From the NCBI GenBank assembly GCA_946409855.1, contig CAMJXZ010000173.1, positions 1 through 6,941 of the forward strand: a stretch of 6,941 nt of DNA, read 5' to 3'. This document shows positions 5,923 to 6,941 of this stretch, in pieces. The notes beneath the pieces were generated by a model. It was not told the origin of the DNA. It did no database searches and saw only the letters and a program-made list of their open reading frames with translations. Numbering within the stretch: position 1 is the stretch's first letter; every line of letters starts with the position of its first letter. The position numbers and the translations under genes are program-made. This stretch comes from an uncultured Clostridia bacterium (GTDB lineage: Bacteria > Bacillota > Clostridia > Christensenellales > Aristaeellaceae).

Positions 5923-6941
5923 TCAGTACGCTTTCGCAAAGTACATGACCTTATCGGCCTTTCTGCCGCAGCAGACGCAGGTATCGCCCACCGGGGTCTG
6001 GTCGAAGGGCATGTTGCGGCTGGTGGCGGTGGTTTCGGCCTTGATCCGGTCCTCGCAGGCGCGGTCGCCGCACCACATGGCCTTGGCGTAGCCGCCGTTG
6101 ACCTGGGCCGCCAGTTCTTCCATATTGTGCACCACTTTGGTGTGCGCCTCCCGGAAGCGCAGGGCGATGTCGAACATGCTCTTGGTGATGTCGTCCAGCA
6201 GCGCGGGCAGCTTTTCGGGCAGCTCGGACAGGGCCACGGCGGTCTTTTCAAAGGTGTCCCTGCGCACGACGGTGGCCACGCCGTTCTCGATATCCCGGGG
6301 GCCGATCTCCACGCGGACGGGCACGCCCTTGAGCTCCCACTCGTTGAACTTGAAGCCGGGGCTCACGTTGTCCCGGTCGTCCAGCTTGACGCGGATGCCG
6401 GCGGCCTTGAGGGCGTCAAAGACTTCCTGGCACTTTTCCATTACGCCGCCCTTGTGGGCCGCGATGGGCAGGATCACCGCCTGGTAGGGCGCGACGGCCG
6501 GCGGGAGCTTGAGCCCGCGCTCGTCGCCGTGGGTCATGATGATGGCGCCGATCAGCCGGGTGGAAACGCCCCAGCTGGTCTCGTGGCAGTATTCGAGCTT
6601 GCCTTCCTTGCTCAGGTACTGGATCTCGAAGGGCACGGAGAAGTTGGTGCCGAAGTTGTGGGTCGTGCCGGCCTGCAGGGCCTTGCCGTCCTGCATCATG
6701 GCCTCGATGGAATAGGTTGCCTGGGCGCCGGCGAACTTTTCCTTTTCGGACTTGCGGCCGGAATAGACGGGCATGGCCAGCTGCTGCTCGGCGAACTCCC
6801 GGTAGATGTGCAGCATGGTCAGCGTCTCTTCCTGCGCCTCCTCGGCGGTGGCGTGGACGGTGTGGCCTTCCTGCCACCAGAACTCGGCCGTGCGCAGGAA
6901 GGGACGGGTGGTCTTTTCCCAGCGCATGACGGAGCACCACT
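5923..6941 (-). CDS. proS: Prolyl-tRNA synthetase, type 3 (archaeal/eukaryote-like), N-terminus outside the window
   Basis: The frame enters from the window edge (WCSVMRWEKTTRPFLRT) and runs 338 residues to TGA at 5923, so about the first 140 residues of a usual ~480-residue enzyme are missing. The first visible ATG (6927) is internal. It charges tRNA-Pro with proline using ATP, in the cytoplasm. Class II motif 2 is seen in RWEKTTRPFLRTAEF with WQEGHT after it, and motif 3 in STRLIGAIIMTHGDERG. The anticodon-binding domain follows from APYQAVILPI. The C-terminus has the zinc-binding-type cysteines (WCGDRAC and CVCCG) and the terminal Tyr (FAKAY-stop) typical of this type. No bacterial-type editing insertion is present in the visible part. 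It is followed after 11 bases by the CofE-like gene. Upstream regulation such as a T-box would lie outside the window. Confidence 0.97.
   Translation of the reverse strand, partial: WCSVMRWEKTTRPFLRTAEFWWQEGHTVHATAEEAQEETLTMLHIYREFAEQQLAMPVYSGRKSEKEKFAGAQATYSIEAMMQDGKALQAGTTHNFGTNFSVPFEIQYLSKEGKLEYCHETSWGVSTRLIGAIIMTHGDERGLKLPPAVAPYQAVILPIAAHKGGVMEKCQEVFDALKAAGIRVKLDDRDNVSPGFKFNEWELKGVPVRVEIGPRDIENGVATVVRRDTFEKTAVALSELPEKLPALLDDITKSMFDIALRFREAHTKVVHNMEELAAQVNGGYAKAMWCGDRACEDRIKAETTATSRNMPFDQTPVGDTCVCCGRKADKVMYFAKAY

Overview
The window is GC-rich and fits an uncultured member of the Clostridia (Bacillota), probably from a gut or rumen community. The evidence is a type 3 (archaeal/eukaryote-like) prolyl-tRNA synthetase paired with a CofE-like protein, a clostripain-family secreted protease with a long threonine/proline linker, and Gram-positive-style ribosome binding sites and sigma-A promoters. 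The placement is an inference from gene content. All genes I can support lie on the minus strand, so transcription runs from high to low coordinates. The many long plus-strand open frames are GC-driven shadows.

Reading in the direction of transcription, block 1 (6941 to 5168) is a housekeeping pair: the C-terminal 338 residues of proS, then a CofE-like protein 11 bases downstream with its own Shine-Dalgarno. A very strong 18-bp hairpin at 5087-5132 closes this block.

Block 2 (5072 to 3571) looks like the remains of a peptide-modification cassette. The last ~85 codons of a radical SAM/SPASM protein, with no start codon or radical SAM core, overlap an HPr-kinase-like ATPase by 22 bases. That ATPase overlaps a small S26 signal-peptidase-like protein by 14 bases. 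A consensus-like promoter (TTGACA-18-TACAAT) sits exactly where the SPASM frame begins, so the two intact genes may still be transcribed. An intrinsic terminator at 3571-3602 ends the block. No precursor peptide, PqqD-like protein or transporter is visible.

Block 3 (3520 to 1) is a secretion operon. A very good extended -10 promoter (TTGCCA-17-TATAAT) is followed by a 9-bp inverted repeat in the leader. Next comes a 788-residue secreted clostripain-family protease with 16 tandem TPT[K/R] units. Nineteen bases later comes a second secreted protein, which runs off the window at base 1 and has a possible cohesin-like beta-sandwich at its visible C-terminal end. The two probably act together outside the cell; their substrate cannot be read from the sequence.
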